Notes under the pieces: generated by a model | Told to the model about the DNA's origin: nothing | Database searches by the model: none | The model's input: the letters and a program-made list of their open reading frames with translations, nothing else | DNA from: an uncultured Ruminococcus sp. | GTDB taxonomy: Bacteria; Bacillota; Clostridia; Oscillospirales; Ruminococcaceae | Direction: 5' to 3' | Length of the DNA stretch: 7,802 bases | Assembly: GCA_910577575.1 (NCBI GenBank) | Contig: CAJTOG010000070.1 | Span: forward strand, 1,044-8,845 | Translations under genes and position numbers: made by a program | Part shown: piece after piece, positions 1 to 5,353 of the stretch | Layout of the letters: each line of letters opens with the position of its first letter | Position numbering within the stretch: position 1 is the first letter of the stretch

Positions 1-84
1 TATATAACGGCTGAAAAAATACTTGAAAAGTGTGAATCACAGCAGGAACTCAACTGGTGGTACAGTAAAATCAGAAGTCTTTAA
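1..84 (+). CDS. C-terminal end of an unidentified early phage gene (partial)
   Basis: Frame 1 is open from the window edge to a TAA at 82-84 and gives 27 residues ending in NWWYSKIRSL. The stop is followed directly by the hairpin and ribosome site of gemA, as expected if an upstream early gene of the same operon ends here. The segment is too short to assign a family. In Mu-like phages this position holds small early genes of varied function. It could be a chance open frame, but the codon content (lysine, glutamate and tryptophan rich) looks like coding sequence. Confidence 0.45.
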   Translation, partial: YITAEKILEKCESQQELNWWYSKIRSL

Positions 85-95
85 AAGTGAAAAAA

Positions 96-140
96 CAATC
101 AGCTCCGGCGGTGAAAATCCGTCGGGGCTGTTCCTGATTG
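96..140 (+). promoter_or_regulatory. Long RNA hairpin abutting the gemA ribosome site
   Basis: CAATCAG at 96-102 pairs perfectly with CTGATTG at 134-140. Inside it, 103-111 pairs with 119-127 over nine positions, two of them G-T wobbles, around a seven-base loop at 112-118. Six bases at 128-133 form a one-sided bulge. No T-run follows, so this is not a standard terminator. The last stem base, 140, is the first base of the GAGGTG ribosome site of gemA, so folding could modulate ribosome access or protect the mRNA end. The function is inferred; the pairing is read directly. Confidence 0.55.
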
Positions 141-150
141 AGGTGATATT

Positions 151-591
151 ATGGCAAAAATGACCCGAAGATTGTATGCGATTGCAGTGGAACTGAATCT
201 GCTGGAGCGTGGGAATCCGGAAGACCCTTTTCACATTATTGTTTACAGAATCACGGGAAAGGAACACGTCAGTGAACTGAATCAGAAAGAAGAAAAAGCT
301 GTTCTGAAAGAACTTCTTTCATACAGGGAAACAGAAGAAAATCCACAGAAAATCAGCCCTGTACACAGAAGAAAAGTATGGGCGTTGATTTACGAATTAT
401 GTGAGGCTGACCCGTCTGGTGCAAAGCCTGCTGAACGCCTCTGTGGTGCGATAGAAAAGATTCTGAATACGTCTTCATTCAGACGTGACCCGTTCCGGTG
501 GGTTAAGGAACGTGATGCGGATAAACTTATTGAAACGCTGAAAAGGTACATAAAAAGTGCAGAAAGGAAGGCTAAAAATGGACATAAATAA
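151..591 (+). CDS. gemA: GemA-like early regulatory protein (Mu gp16 family, DUF1018)
   Basis: This 146-residue protein resembles the GemA/gp16 family of Mu-like phages. The N-terminal half has the family pattern RRLYAIAVELNLLE, then DPFHIIVYRITGKE, then a helix beginning LNQKEEKAVLKEL. The C-terminal half has a second block with ISPVHRRKVWALIYELCE, AERLCGAIEKIL and RDPFRWV, typical of Firmicutes members. In Mu, GemA is an early protein reported to affect host gene expression and DNA supercoiling; its molecular role is poorly known, and it is not needed for lysis. ATG 151 is preceded by GAGGTG at 140-145. The gene overlaps the start of mor by 14 bases, and gemA-mor adjacency is characteristic of Mu-like early operons. 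The family call is firm; the function in this host is inferred. Confidence 0.85.
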   Translation: MAKMTRRLYAIAVELNLLERGNPEDPFHIIVYRITGKEHVSELNQKEEKAVLKELLSYRETEENPQKISPVHRRKVWALIYELCEADPSGAKPAERLCGAIEKILNTSSFRRDPFRWVKERDADKLIETLKRYIKSAERKAKNGHK

Positions 592-844
592 ACTTGCTTC
601 TATTACTCAGCTCCGCGGTGAACAGCAGAAAGAAATTGCCGAAATCATCGGCATTGAAGCGTATAGGAAACTTGTTGAACATTACGGCGGAAGCAGTATC
701 TACATTAATAAATTTGATACAATAACACGTCCTGAAAGGGACATGGAAATTCGTAAAAAATTCAATGGTACAAATTATCATGAACTTGCAAAAGAATATG
801 GACTTTCAGAAACTGGAATAAGAAAAATTATAAATAAAAAATAA
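578..844 (+). CDS. mor: Mor-family middle-operon transcription activator
   Basis: The 88-residue protein matches the Mor/C activator family of Mu-like phages. The signature IAEIIGIEAYRKLVEHYGG at about residues 21-39 begins the dimerisation part. It is followed by a short IYI strand and by a C-terminal helix-turn-helix beginning YHELAKEYGLSETGIRKII (about residues 66-84). Mor binds as a dimer upstream of the middle promoter and recruits RNA polymerase. ATG 578 is chosen because AAAGGAAGG lies at 563-571; an in-frame GTG at 557 lacks a comparable site. The protein is shorter than Mu Mor (about 129 residues), mainly at the N-terminus. The gene overlaps gemA, and a fitting target promoter lies just downstream at 881-910. 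Confidence 0.88.
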   Translation: MDINKLASITQLRGEQQKEIAEIIGIEAYRKLVEHYGGSSIYINKFDTITRPERDMEIRKKFNGTNYHELAKEYGLSETGIRKIINKK

Positions 845-869
845 ACTTTTCCAGTGAAAAAGTTTATTT
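842..869 (+). terminator. AT-rich hairpin at the end of mor, weak terminator candidate
   Basis: TAAACTTTT (842-850, starting at the mor stop codon) pairs perfectly with AAAAGTTTA (858-866) around a seven-base loop, and is followed by TTT. The nine-base stem has only one G-C pair and the T-run is short. It may act as a weak terminator or an mRNA 3' end, together with the stronger inverted repeat at 901-934. Confidence 0.45.
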
Positions 870-880
870 AACAAGAGTAT

Positions 881-910
881 TTGCACAGAAAATATTTTAT
901 ATGCTATAAT
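881..910 (+). promoter_or_regulatory. Extended -10 promoter with poor -35, candidate Mor-activated middle promoter
   Basis: A perfect TATAAT at 905-910 is preceded by TG at 902-903, giving the extended form TGCTATAAT. Eighteen bases upstream is TTGCAC (881-886), which matches only the first three positions of the consensus -35. A good -10 with a weak -35, placed directly after mor and before the next operon, is what an activator-dependent Mu-type middle promoter would look like. Transcription would start near 917. A Mor binding site should lie around 865-882; only a short CAA-N6-TTG dyad (872-883) was seen there, so Mor dependence is inferred. Confidence 0.62.
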
Positions 911-938
911 CAGGAAAAAGACTGATTATAGCATTTTT
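901..938 (+). terminator. Perfect 13-bp inverted repeat plus T-run, overlapping the promoter -10
   Basis: ATGCTATAATCAG (901-913) is the exact reverse complement of CTGATTATAGCAT (922-934), with an eight-base loop and TTTTT at 934-938. In RNA entering from mor this would fold as an intrinsic terminator. RNA started at the embedded promoter would begin inside the loop and lack the left arm, so it would escape. The left arm contains the -10 TATAAT, so the repeat could also be an operator. Both readings are inferred; the repeat is seen directly. Confidence 0.65.
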
Positions 939-952
939 ATGGAGGTGAAAAA

Positions 953-1264
953 ATGCCGCAGGAATTGATTTACTTCGGAATAACAACAGCGATAACAATC
1001 GCTGTCGGAATTATCGGATACTTTCTCAAACAGACGATTGACCGTATAAACAAAGCTGAAATTTTGATGCAGGAGCAGCGTGAAATGCAGTATACTTTAT
1101 CTGAAAAATATGCTACCAAAGCCGAAGTTGCAGAAATCAAGGCAACCATGCAAAAACTTACTGACAATATTGATTATATCAAGGAACATACCACAAAAAA
1201 TGAGGATTTTATCCGTACCATGACACGTCTTGAAAGTAAAATTGACAGCTACTGCAATAAATAG
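953..1264 (+). CDS. Small membrane-anchored coiled-coil phage protein (Mu gp25/DUF2730-like or holin-accessory type)
   Basis: This 103-residue protein has one clear hydrophobic segment at about residues 5-25 (LIYFGITTAITIAVGIIGYF). A charged helical region with coiled-coil character follows to the C-terminus (for example KAEVAEIKATMQKLTDNIDYI). There is no cleavable signal peptide pattern, so the N-terminus probably acts as a membrane anchor with the helix in the cytoplasm. Mu-like phages carry small proteins of this build (gp25, DUF2730) just before gp26-gp27, and the next genes here fit that order. XhlA-type haemolysin/holin-accessory proteins share the build, so the exact family is unsure. 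ATG 953 has GGAGGTG at 941-947, five bases upstream, and is the first gene after the middle promoter candidate. Confidence 0.6.
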   Translation: MPQELIYFGITTAITIAVGIIGYFLKQTIDRINKAEILMQEQREMQYTLSEKYATKAEVAEIKATMQKLTDNIDYIKEHTTKNEDFIRTMTRLESKIDSYCNK

Positions 1265-1275
1265 GAGGTGCTGAA

Positions 1276-1605
1276 TTGGAATCAAAAGAAATGACAGAGC
1301 GTATCCGTCAGAAAAAATTTTTTCGCAACAACGGCATAGTTCTGAAAGGAATCAATCTGCTCCGAACGCAGTTTGTATCACTGACAGAACTGAAATATGC
1401 TCTTGAACCGACAATAACAGAACCGGAACTACGTGACAGTGTGAATTATCTTTCGGAATCAGGCTACATAAATATGCGGAACATCCGCAGTAAACAGCCC
1501 ACAACCCTCGCCGATTGCGATTTTGAAGAAATTGAAGCAAAGGTTTCGGCAGACGGAATAAAAATTATTGCGTGTGTGCGTTCTGATGAATGCATTGATG
1601 TGTAG
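1276..1605 (+). CDS. Small possible winged-helix phage protein in Mu gp26 position
   Basis: The 109-residue protein starts at TTG 1276, chosen because AGGAGGTG at 1263-1270 sits five bases upstream; ATG 1291 lacks such a site. Its middle resembles a winged helix: a helix starting GIVLKGINLLR, then VSLTELKYALEP, then TEPELRDSVNYLSESGYINMR, which reads as a recognition helix and wing. The C-terminal part (FEEIEAKVSADGIKII) resembles a short strand-rich tail. In Mu-like phages the gene just before gp27 often encodes a comparable ArsR/gp26-like protein of unknown role. A DNA-binding or packaging-accessory role is possible but inferred. The frame ends eight bases before the next ATG, so the two are probably translated together. 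Confidence 0.55.
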   Translation: MESKEMTERIRQKKFFRNNGIVLKGINLLRTQFVSLTELKYALEPTITEPELRDSVNYLSESGYINMRNIRSKQPTTLADCDFEEIEAKVSADGIKIIACVRSDECIDV

Positions 1606-1613
1606 GTGATTCA

Positions 1614-2153
1614 ATGGCACACAGAACGCATTCAAAAATCAGCAGGCTTGAACCTGCCATAAGGGAAACAATTGACGAAATGATAAAAACGGGAGCATAT
1701 TACCGTGATATTGCGGATTACATACGTTCCCACGGGATAAGTATTTCAGTTGCAGCAGTCGGAAAATACGCCAAGAATCTCATGAGTACGCTTGATGCCC
1801 TGCGAATGACGCAGGAAAATTTCCGCATAATCCGTGACGAAATGGACAGATGTCCGGAACTTGACATAACTGACGGAATTTTACAGCTTTTAAGTAATCA
1901 ACTGCTTGATGCGATAAATAAAATGCCGGATGAAAAACTGAGCGAACTCGATTTTGAATCAGTCGCAAAAAATGCAGTGGCACTCACAAGGGCAGCGGCT
2001 TACAAGAAGAATATTGACATAAAAAACAAGGAAATTCTTGAAAATGGTGCAGATAAATTCATGTCGTATATTTTTGAAATTATGGCAGACGAAGACCCTG
2101 AACTTTATAAGAAAGTCAAGAAATTCGTCAAATCAAAGCAGGAAAAAGAGTGA
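1614..2153 (+). CDS. Mu gp27-like protein (DUF3486), probable terminase small subunit
   Basis: This 179-residue protein opens with the DUF3486 pattern HSKISRLEPAIRETIDEMI, then YYRDIADYIRSHGISISVAAVGKYAKNL. That reads as an N-terminal helix-turn-helix at about residues 5-55. Long helices with LDITDGILQLLSNQLLDAI follow, ending in a basic tail (KKVKKFVKSKQEKE). In Mu, gp27 precedes the large terminase gp28 and is treated as the small terminase subunit that recognises DNA for packaging. Here a NusG paralog, a non-coding leader and another small gene separate it from the large terminase. That terminase is not gp28-like, so which small protein partners it is unsure. ATG 1614 has only a weak GGTG ribosome site after the preceding stop. 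Confidence 0.75.
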   Translation: MAHRTHSKISRLEPAIRETIDEMIKTGAYYRDIADYIRSHGISISVAAVGKYAKNLMSTLDALRMTQENFRIIRDEMDRCPELDITDGILQLLSNQLLDAINKMPDEKLSELDFESVAKNAVALTRAAAYKKNIDIKNKEILENGADKFMSYIFEIMADEDPELYKKVKKFVKSKQEKE

Positions 2154-2159
2154 TTTTTT

Positions 2160-2639
2160 ATGAAAATGTACGTTTTACAGGTAAAATCGGGCTATGAAAT
2201 ATCAGTTTGCAATGAACTGAAAAAGCAGGGATTTGATGCAGTTCTGCCGACGATTCAGGAGTATGTCAGACGTGGCGGAAAATGGGATTTACATGAAAAA
2301 ATAATTTTCACACAGTACCTTTTTATCCGCCTTAAACCCGATGAGAAAAATTATTATGAAATCATGAAAATTGACGGCGTTATGCGGTTTTTAGGCTGTA
2401 ATCAACCGTTGAAGTACAGCGAGCAGAAGTACATAGAATGGCTTGAAAACGGCGGAAAACCGATTGAGCCTTCAAAGATTTACATCACTGCAAGCGGTGA
2501 TAAAATGATTATGTCGGGCATTTTGAGAAAGTACTCAGGCAGTGAAATCGAGTATAATCTGCGTCAGCGGAAAGCGAATATTTTCATAGAAATCGCAGGA
2601 AAAAATCACAGAATCACGCTTCCGGTAGTCCGCATTTAA
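2160..2639 (+). CDS. Specialised NusG paralog, LoaP-type antitermination factor
   Basis: The 159-residue protein starts with an NGN domain at about residues 1-90: MYVLQVKSGYE, NELKKQGFDAVLP, VRRGGKW, then IIFTQYLFIRL and KIDGVMRFLG, the core pattern of NusG and its paralogs. A linker of about 20 residues leads to a KOW-like C-terminal domain (about 109-159) with YNLRQRKANIFIEIAGK and ITLPVVRI. Housekeeping NusG usually sits with secE and the ribosomal L11 genes. A copy inside a phage operon points to a specialised paralog (RfaH, LoaP, UpxY and TaA are known examples) that loads on RNA polymerase at a cis element and makes it ignore terminators. It lies just upstream of a leader with hairpins. 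Either ATG 2160 or ATG 2166 could be the start; the ribosome site is weak. The family call is strong; the target is inferred. Confidence 0.85.
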   Translation: MKMYVLQVKSGYEISVCNELKKQGFDAVLPTIQEYVRRGGKWDLHEKIIFTQYLFIRLKPDEKNYYEIMKIDGVMRFLGCNQPLKYSEQKYIEWLENGGKPIEPSKIYITASGDKMIMSGILRKYSGSEIEYNLRQRKANIFIEIAGKNHRITLPVVRI

Positions 2640-2643
2640 ACCG

Positions 2644-2691
2644 TCACGCTTCTGAATCAGGGTTGATTCGTTCCCCTGTCGATGAGCGTGA
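2644..2691 (+). promoter_or_regulatory. Leader hairpin, candidate recognition element for the NusG paralog
   Basis: TCACGCT (2644-2650) pairs perfectly with AGCGTGA (2685-2691). Two mutually exclusive inner stems are possible: CAGGG 2658-2662 with CCCTG 2674-2678, or GAATCA 2654-2659 with TGATTC 2664-2669 around the loop GGGT. The left arm could also pair with AGCGTG at 2786-2791, so refolding is conceivable. LoaP proteins are known to act through a leader RNA hairpin. The position five bases after the paralog's stop codon fits that role, which remains inferred. Confidence 0.5.
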
Positions 2692-2844
2692 ATGAATATC
2701 AGAAAACGGGTTTTTAAGTCACAAAAATCCGAATGGCGGAGCATATCCAAATCAGGATTGTTTTAGAACTGTTTTACAGCGTTTCAGCGTGTTTCAAAAA
2801 ATTCACTGGTCAAATTTATACCACAAAAAATATAGGGCAAAAAC

Positions 2845-2869
2845 GGGGTGTTTAAACGCCTTATTTTTT
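2845..2869 (+). terminator. Intrinsic terminator candidate in front of the packaging operon
   Basis: GGTGT (2847-2851) pairs with ACGCC (2856-2860), including one T-G wobble, around a TTAA loop. It is followed by TTATTTTTT at 2861-2869 and preceded by an A-run at 2839-2843 that can extend pairing into the T-run. The stem is short, so efficiency may be modest. It ends about 24 bases before the start of the next gene, where a conditional terminator under antitermination control would be expected. Confidence 0.5.
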
Positions 2870-2892
2870 ATGTCGGAAAGGAGATGACGGAA

Positions 2893-3234
2893 TTGAGTAT
2901 CAAAAAGAAAAGCATCAAGTCACTTGCGGACGGAATTTCAAAGTTTGAGGATTCAAAGAATATCATGAAAAAATCCGATTTTTCGGACTTCAAAACATTC
3001 CTGAAAAATTACCTGAATACGCCCGAACCGAAACAGAGAAAAAAACTTGCGGATGAATTTAAAAAACGTCATCTTGAATTATACGACTTTTTGCAGAAAA
3101 ACGGCGATTTAATCAGTGCGGAGACGGAAATTTCAAAGACCGTAAATGCTGTTCTGTGCGGTGATACGGCAAATTCAGATGACAAACAGCTTACAAATCT
3201 GTTTGAAATCATCGAGGGAGGCATGAAAAAATGA
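2893..3234 (+). CDS. Small helical phage protein upstream of terL, unknown; possible packaging partner
   Basis: Start TTG 2893 is chosen because AAAGGAG at 2877-2883 leaves a normal gap to it. The same ribosome site runs directly into ATG 2884, and the upstream GTG 2848 has no site and lies inside the terminator-like element. The resulting 113 residues are lysine-rich and mostly helical, with SIKSLADGISKFEDS near the start and FKTFLKNYLNTPEPKQRKKLADEF in the middle. No family was recognised. The stop overlaps the large terminase start in an ATGA arrangement, so the two are translationally coupled. Small terminase genes usually sit here, so a role beside or instead of the gp27-like protein is possible, but no clear DNA-binding motif is visible. 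Confidence 0.7.
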   Translation: MSIKKKSIKSLADGISKFEDSKNIMKKSDFSDFKTFLKNYLNTPEPKQRKKLADEFKKRHLELYDFLQKNGDLISAETEISKTVNAVLCGDTANSDDKQLTNLFEIIEGGMKK

Positions 3235-4493
3235 TGTATGAAAAATTGTCGCCGAAACATCTGAAATCAATGCTCTGGTGGGCATGGGAAGATACGAAAA
3301 ATTATGACGCAATAGTATGTGACGGCTCTGTAAGAAGCGGAAAAACCATGTCCATGACAGTTGGATTTGTACTGTGGAGTATGAAAAATTTCAACGGCGA
3401 AAACTTCGCTTTCTGCGGTAGAACTATCGACTCGCTGAAAAGAAACGTCATCACTCCAATGCAGAAATGGCTTGAGGGAGTTGTAAAAATAAAAGTCAAT
3501 TTAAGCCGGAATTTCCTCGATATTTCAATGTGCGGACACACAAACAGATACTACTTTTTCGGCGGTAAAGATGAAAGTTCATATCAGTTAATTCAGGGCA
3601 TCACGCTTGCAGGAGTACTTCTTGATGAAGTAGCACTTATGCCGAAATCATTCGTGGAACAGGCACTTGCAAGATGTTCTGTAACGGGTTCAAAATTCTG
3701 GTTCAACTGCAATCCCGACAGCTCTGAACACTGGTTTTTTAAAGAGTGGGTTGACGAAAATTCTGAGAAAACCAAGCAGAAAAACCGTCTGCATCTGCAT
3801 TTCACAATGGACGATAATCTTTCACTTTCCGACGAGGTCAAAAACCGCTATGAACGCACATATACAGGCGTTTTCTATGACAGGTATATACGTGGCTTAT
3901 GGGTGCTTGCGGAGGGGCTTGTTTATGGTGCGGTATTTGATAAAAGCAGTCATGTTATCAAAAGTTATGCAAAAACGACTAACGTCTATTATTACATTTC
4001 AGTCGATTATGGTACGCTGAATCCGTGTTCAATGGGGCTGTGGGCGTTGGAAAATGACAAAGCCGTACGAATCAGGGAGTACTATTACGACGGTCGTCAG
4101 AAAAGTGTGCAGAAAACTGACGAGGAATATTATCAGGAACTTGAAAAGCTCGCCGACGACTACAATATCCAACACGTAATTGTTGACCCGTCCGCCGCAA
4201 GTTTTATCACTACAATCAAAAAGCACGGAAAATTCAGGGTTCGAAAGGCAAACAACAGCGTAATCGACGGCATCAGAAATACCATGACGCTCCTCAAAAA
4301 TGACAGGATTTTCATCTGTGAATGCTGTGAGGATATTATCAGGGAATTTGCACTTTACCGCTGGGACGAAAAGTCCGGAAAGGACGCTGTTATCAAGGAA
4401 AACGACCACGCAATGGACGATATGCGGTACTTTGTGAATACGGCAATGGGACATATTCTGAAGGACATTTACAGAAAAGGAGGTACAGAATGA
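3231..4493 (+). CDS. terL: Phage terminase large subunit (PBSX/SPP1-type ATPase-nuclease)
   Basis: The 420-residue TerL is the motor that pumps DNA into the prohead and cuts the concatemer. The ATPase half shows Walker A GSVRSGKT at 32-39, Walker B GVLLDE at 128-133 and the coupling motif WFNCNPDS at 157-164. The RNase H-like nuclease half shows acidic residues D259 in ISVDYGTLNP, D319 in HVIVDPSAAS and D396/D397 in HAMDDMRYF. All expected catalytic motifs are intact and the length is normal. The type is that of PBSX, SPP1 and A118, not Mu gp28, although the upstream genes are Mu-like. ATG 3231 has GGGAGG at 3216-3221 and overlaps the previous stop; the adjacent ATG 3234 is an alternative. 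The gene overlaps the portal start by an ATGA. Confidence 0.95.
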   Translation: MMYEKLSPKHLKSMLWWAWEDTKNYDAIVCDGSVRSGKTMSMTVGFVLWSMKNFNGENFAFCGRTIDSLKRNVITPMQKWLEGVVKIKVNLSRNFLDISMCGHTNRYYFFGGKDESSYQLIQGITLAGVLLDEVALMPKSFVEQALARCSVTGSKFWFNCNPDSSEHWFFKEWVDENSEKTKQKNRLHLHFTMDDNLSLSDEVKNRYERTYTGVFYDRYIRGLWVLAEGLVYGAVFDKSSHVIKSYAKTTNVYYYISVDYGTLNPCSMGLWALENDKAVRIREYYYDGRQKSVQKTDEEYYQELEKLADDYNIQHVIVDPSAASFITTIKKHGKFRVRKANNSVIDGIRNTMTLLKNDRIFICECCEDIIREFALYRWDEKSGKDAVIKENDHAMDDMRYFVNTAMGHILKDIYRKGGTE

Positions 4494-5353
4494 TAAGTGC
4501 TGGCATGGTTTCAGCGGCTCTCGGGGTTCAGGTGATAAATAATCCGCAGATGGAAATATCAGTCCGAAAATGGGGCGATATGTACAGAAATACGGCATCA
4601 TGGAACAGCGGACGGATTATCAGTTTATGCCTTGCTTCTGCGATTTCAAGGGAGTTTTCACGTCTTGTACTTGCAGAAACGGAAGTCACTGTTGACGGTG
4701 ATAAGTACATATCAGAGCAGTTCAGAAAACTTATTCCGAAGTTGCCGGTCATGGTCGAACAGGCTTGTGCAATGGGCGGAATCATCGTAAAACCGTACCT
4801 TTCAAATGGTCGGATTTACGTCGATACTGTGCTTCCGAAAGGCAGGGAACGGATGTTCAGAACCTATGATATTCAGGTATCGGAAAAGCCGTTTATTGAG
4901 ACGTTTTCACCTGAAATACGTGATATTTCACTGTTCAACGGTCTGAACAGAATTTTTCAGCGTATCGAGTTCAACTGCGGACTTGCTTACGGCACGCTTT
5001 CAGACCCTCAGACTGTGGAAAAGACGGCTGAGGAAGTAAGAACTTCAAAACAACGTTCGTACACTCAGGTCTCGGCAATTCAGAAAAATCTTGAATTTAC
5101 GCTTGAAAATCTGCTTTATGCTTACAATTATTATGCGGAATATTTCGGACTTTCCAAGTCTGATGCAAAGCTGATTTGCACTTGGGACGACAGCGTTCTT
5201 GAGGATACAGACAAGGAGTTTCAGCGACGGTTGCAGATGGTGAATGCAGGACTTTTGTCCAAGGAAAAATTTATTTCTTGGTACTTTCACTGCGATGAGA
5301 AACAGGCAGCAGAGTATATTCCGCAGGTTGACGCACTTTTCGGGGGTATGTAA
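4490..5353 (+). CDS. Portal protein (A118/SPP1 gp6-like) apparently lacking its central region
   Basis: The portal is the dodecameric ring through which DNA enters the head. The N-terminal part (residues 1-112) has the family pattern ISVRKWGDMYRN, LASAISREFSRLVLAETEV, then CAMGGIIVKPYLSNGRIYVD. The C-terminal part (from about 115) has SPEIRDISLFNGLNRIF, CGLAYGTLSDPQTVEKTAEE, KQRSYTQVSAIQKNLE and a tail with WDDSVLEDT and NAGLLSKEKF. In full-length relatives, usually about 450-480 residues, some 160-190 residues separate these blocks. Here they meet near residues 112-116 (about 4823-4837) with the frame kept, giving 287 residues. The missing part would include much of the stem, clip and tunnel-forming core, so this copy is probably not functional unless another portal exists. 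ATG 4490 has AAGGAGGT at 4477-4484. Confidence 0.85.
   Translation: MISAGMVSAALGVQVINNPQMEISVRKWGDMYRNTASWNSGRIISLCLASAISREFSRLVLAETEVTVDGDKYISEQFRKLIPKLPVMVEQACAMGGIIVKPYLSNGRIYVDTVLPKGRERMFRTYDIQVSEKPFIETFSPEIRDISLFNGLNRIFQRIEFNCGLAYGTLSDPQTVEKTAEEVRTSKQRSYTQVSAIQKNLEFTLENLLYAYNYYAEYFGLSKSDAKLICTWDDSVLEDTDKEFQRRLQMVNAGLLSKEKFISWYFHCDEKQAAEYIPQVDALFGGM

Larger units (their letters stand above)
2640..2892 (+). promoter_or_regulatory. Non-coding leader (253 bases) between the NusG paralog and the packaging genes
   Basis: No convincing gene is present. The stretch holds a hairpin at 2644-2691, a small hairpin (TCCG 2728-2731 with CGGA 2737-2740), and an 11-base palindrome, CTGTTTTACAG, at 2769-2779. 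It also holds GTTTCA repeats at 2781-2786 and 2791-2796, and a terminator-like element at 2845-2869. In an otherwise tightly packed operon a gap this long suggests a regulatory leader. A possible promoter (TTTCAA 2792-2797, TTTATA 2815-2820, spacing 17) is too weak to call. Confidence 0.6.

Noticed and set aside
2535..2750. Minus-strand frame reaching into the leader after the NusG paralog
   Set aside because: Most of it is antisense to the KOW-like domain and it covers the leader hairpin; no ribosome site or similarity.
2848..2892. Upstream GTG start for the gene before terL
   Set aside because: No ribosome site, and the extra 15 codons would lie across the terminator-like element; AAAGGAG at 2877-2883 fits TTG 2893.
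3751..4020. 89-codon plus-strand frame within terL
   Set aside because: It lies wholly inside terL in another frame, and terL shows all motifs across this stretch.
4029..4601. 190-codon open frame on the minus strand
   Set aside because: It lies opposite terL, whose catalytic motifs are intact, and has no ribosome site or recognisable domain; a shadow frame.
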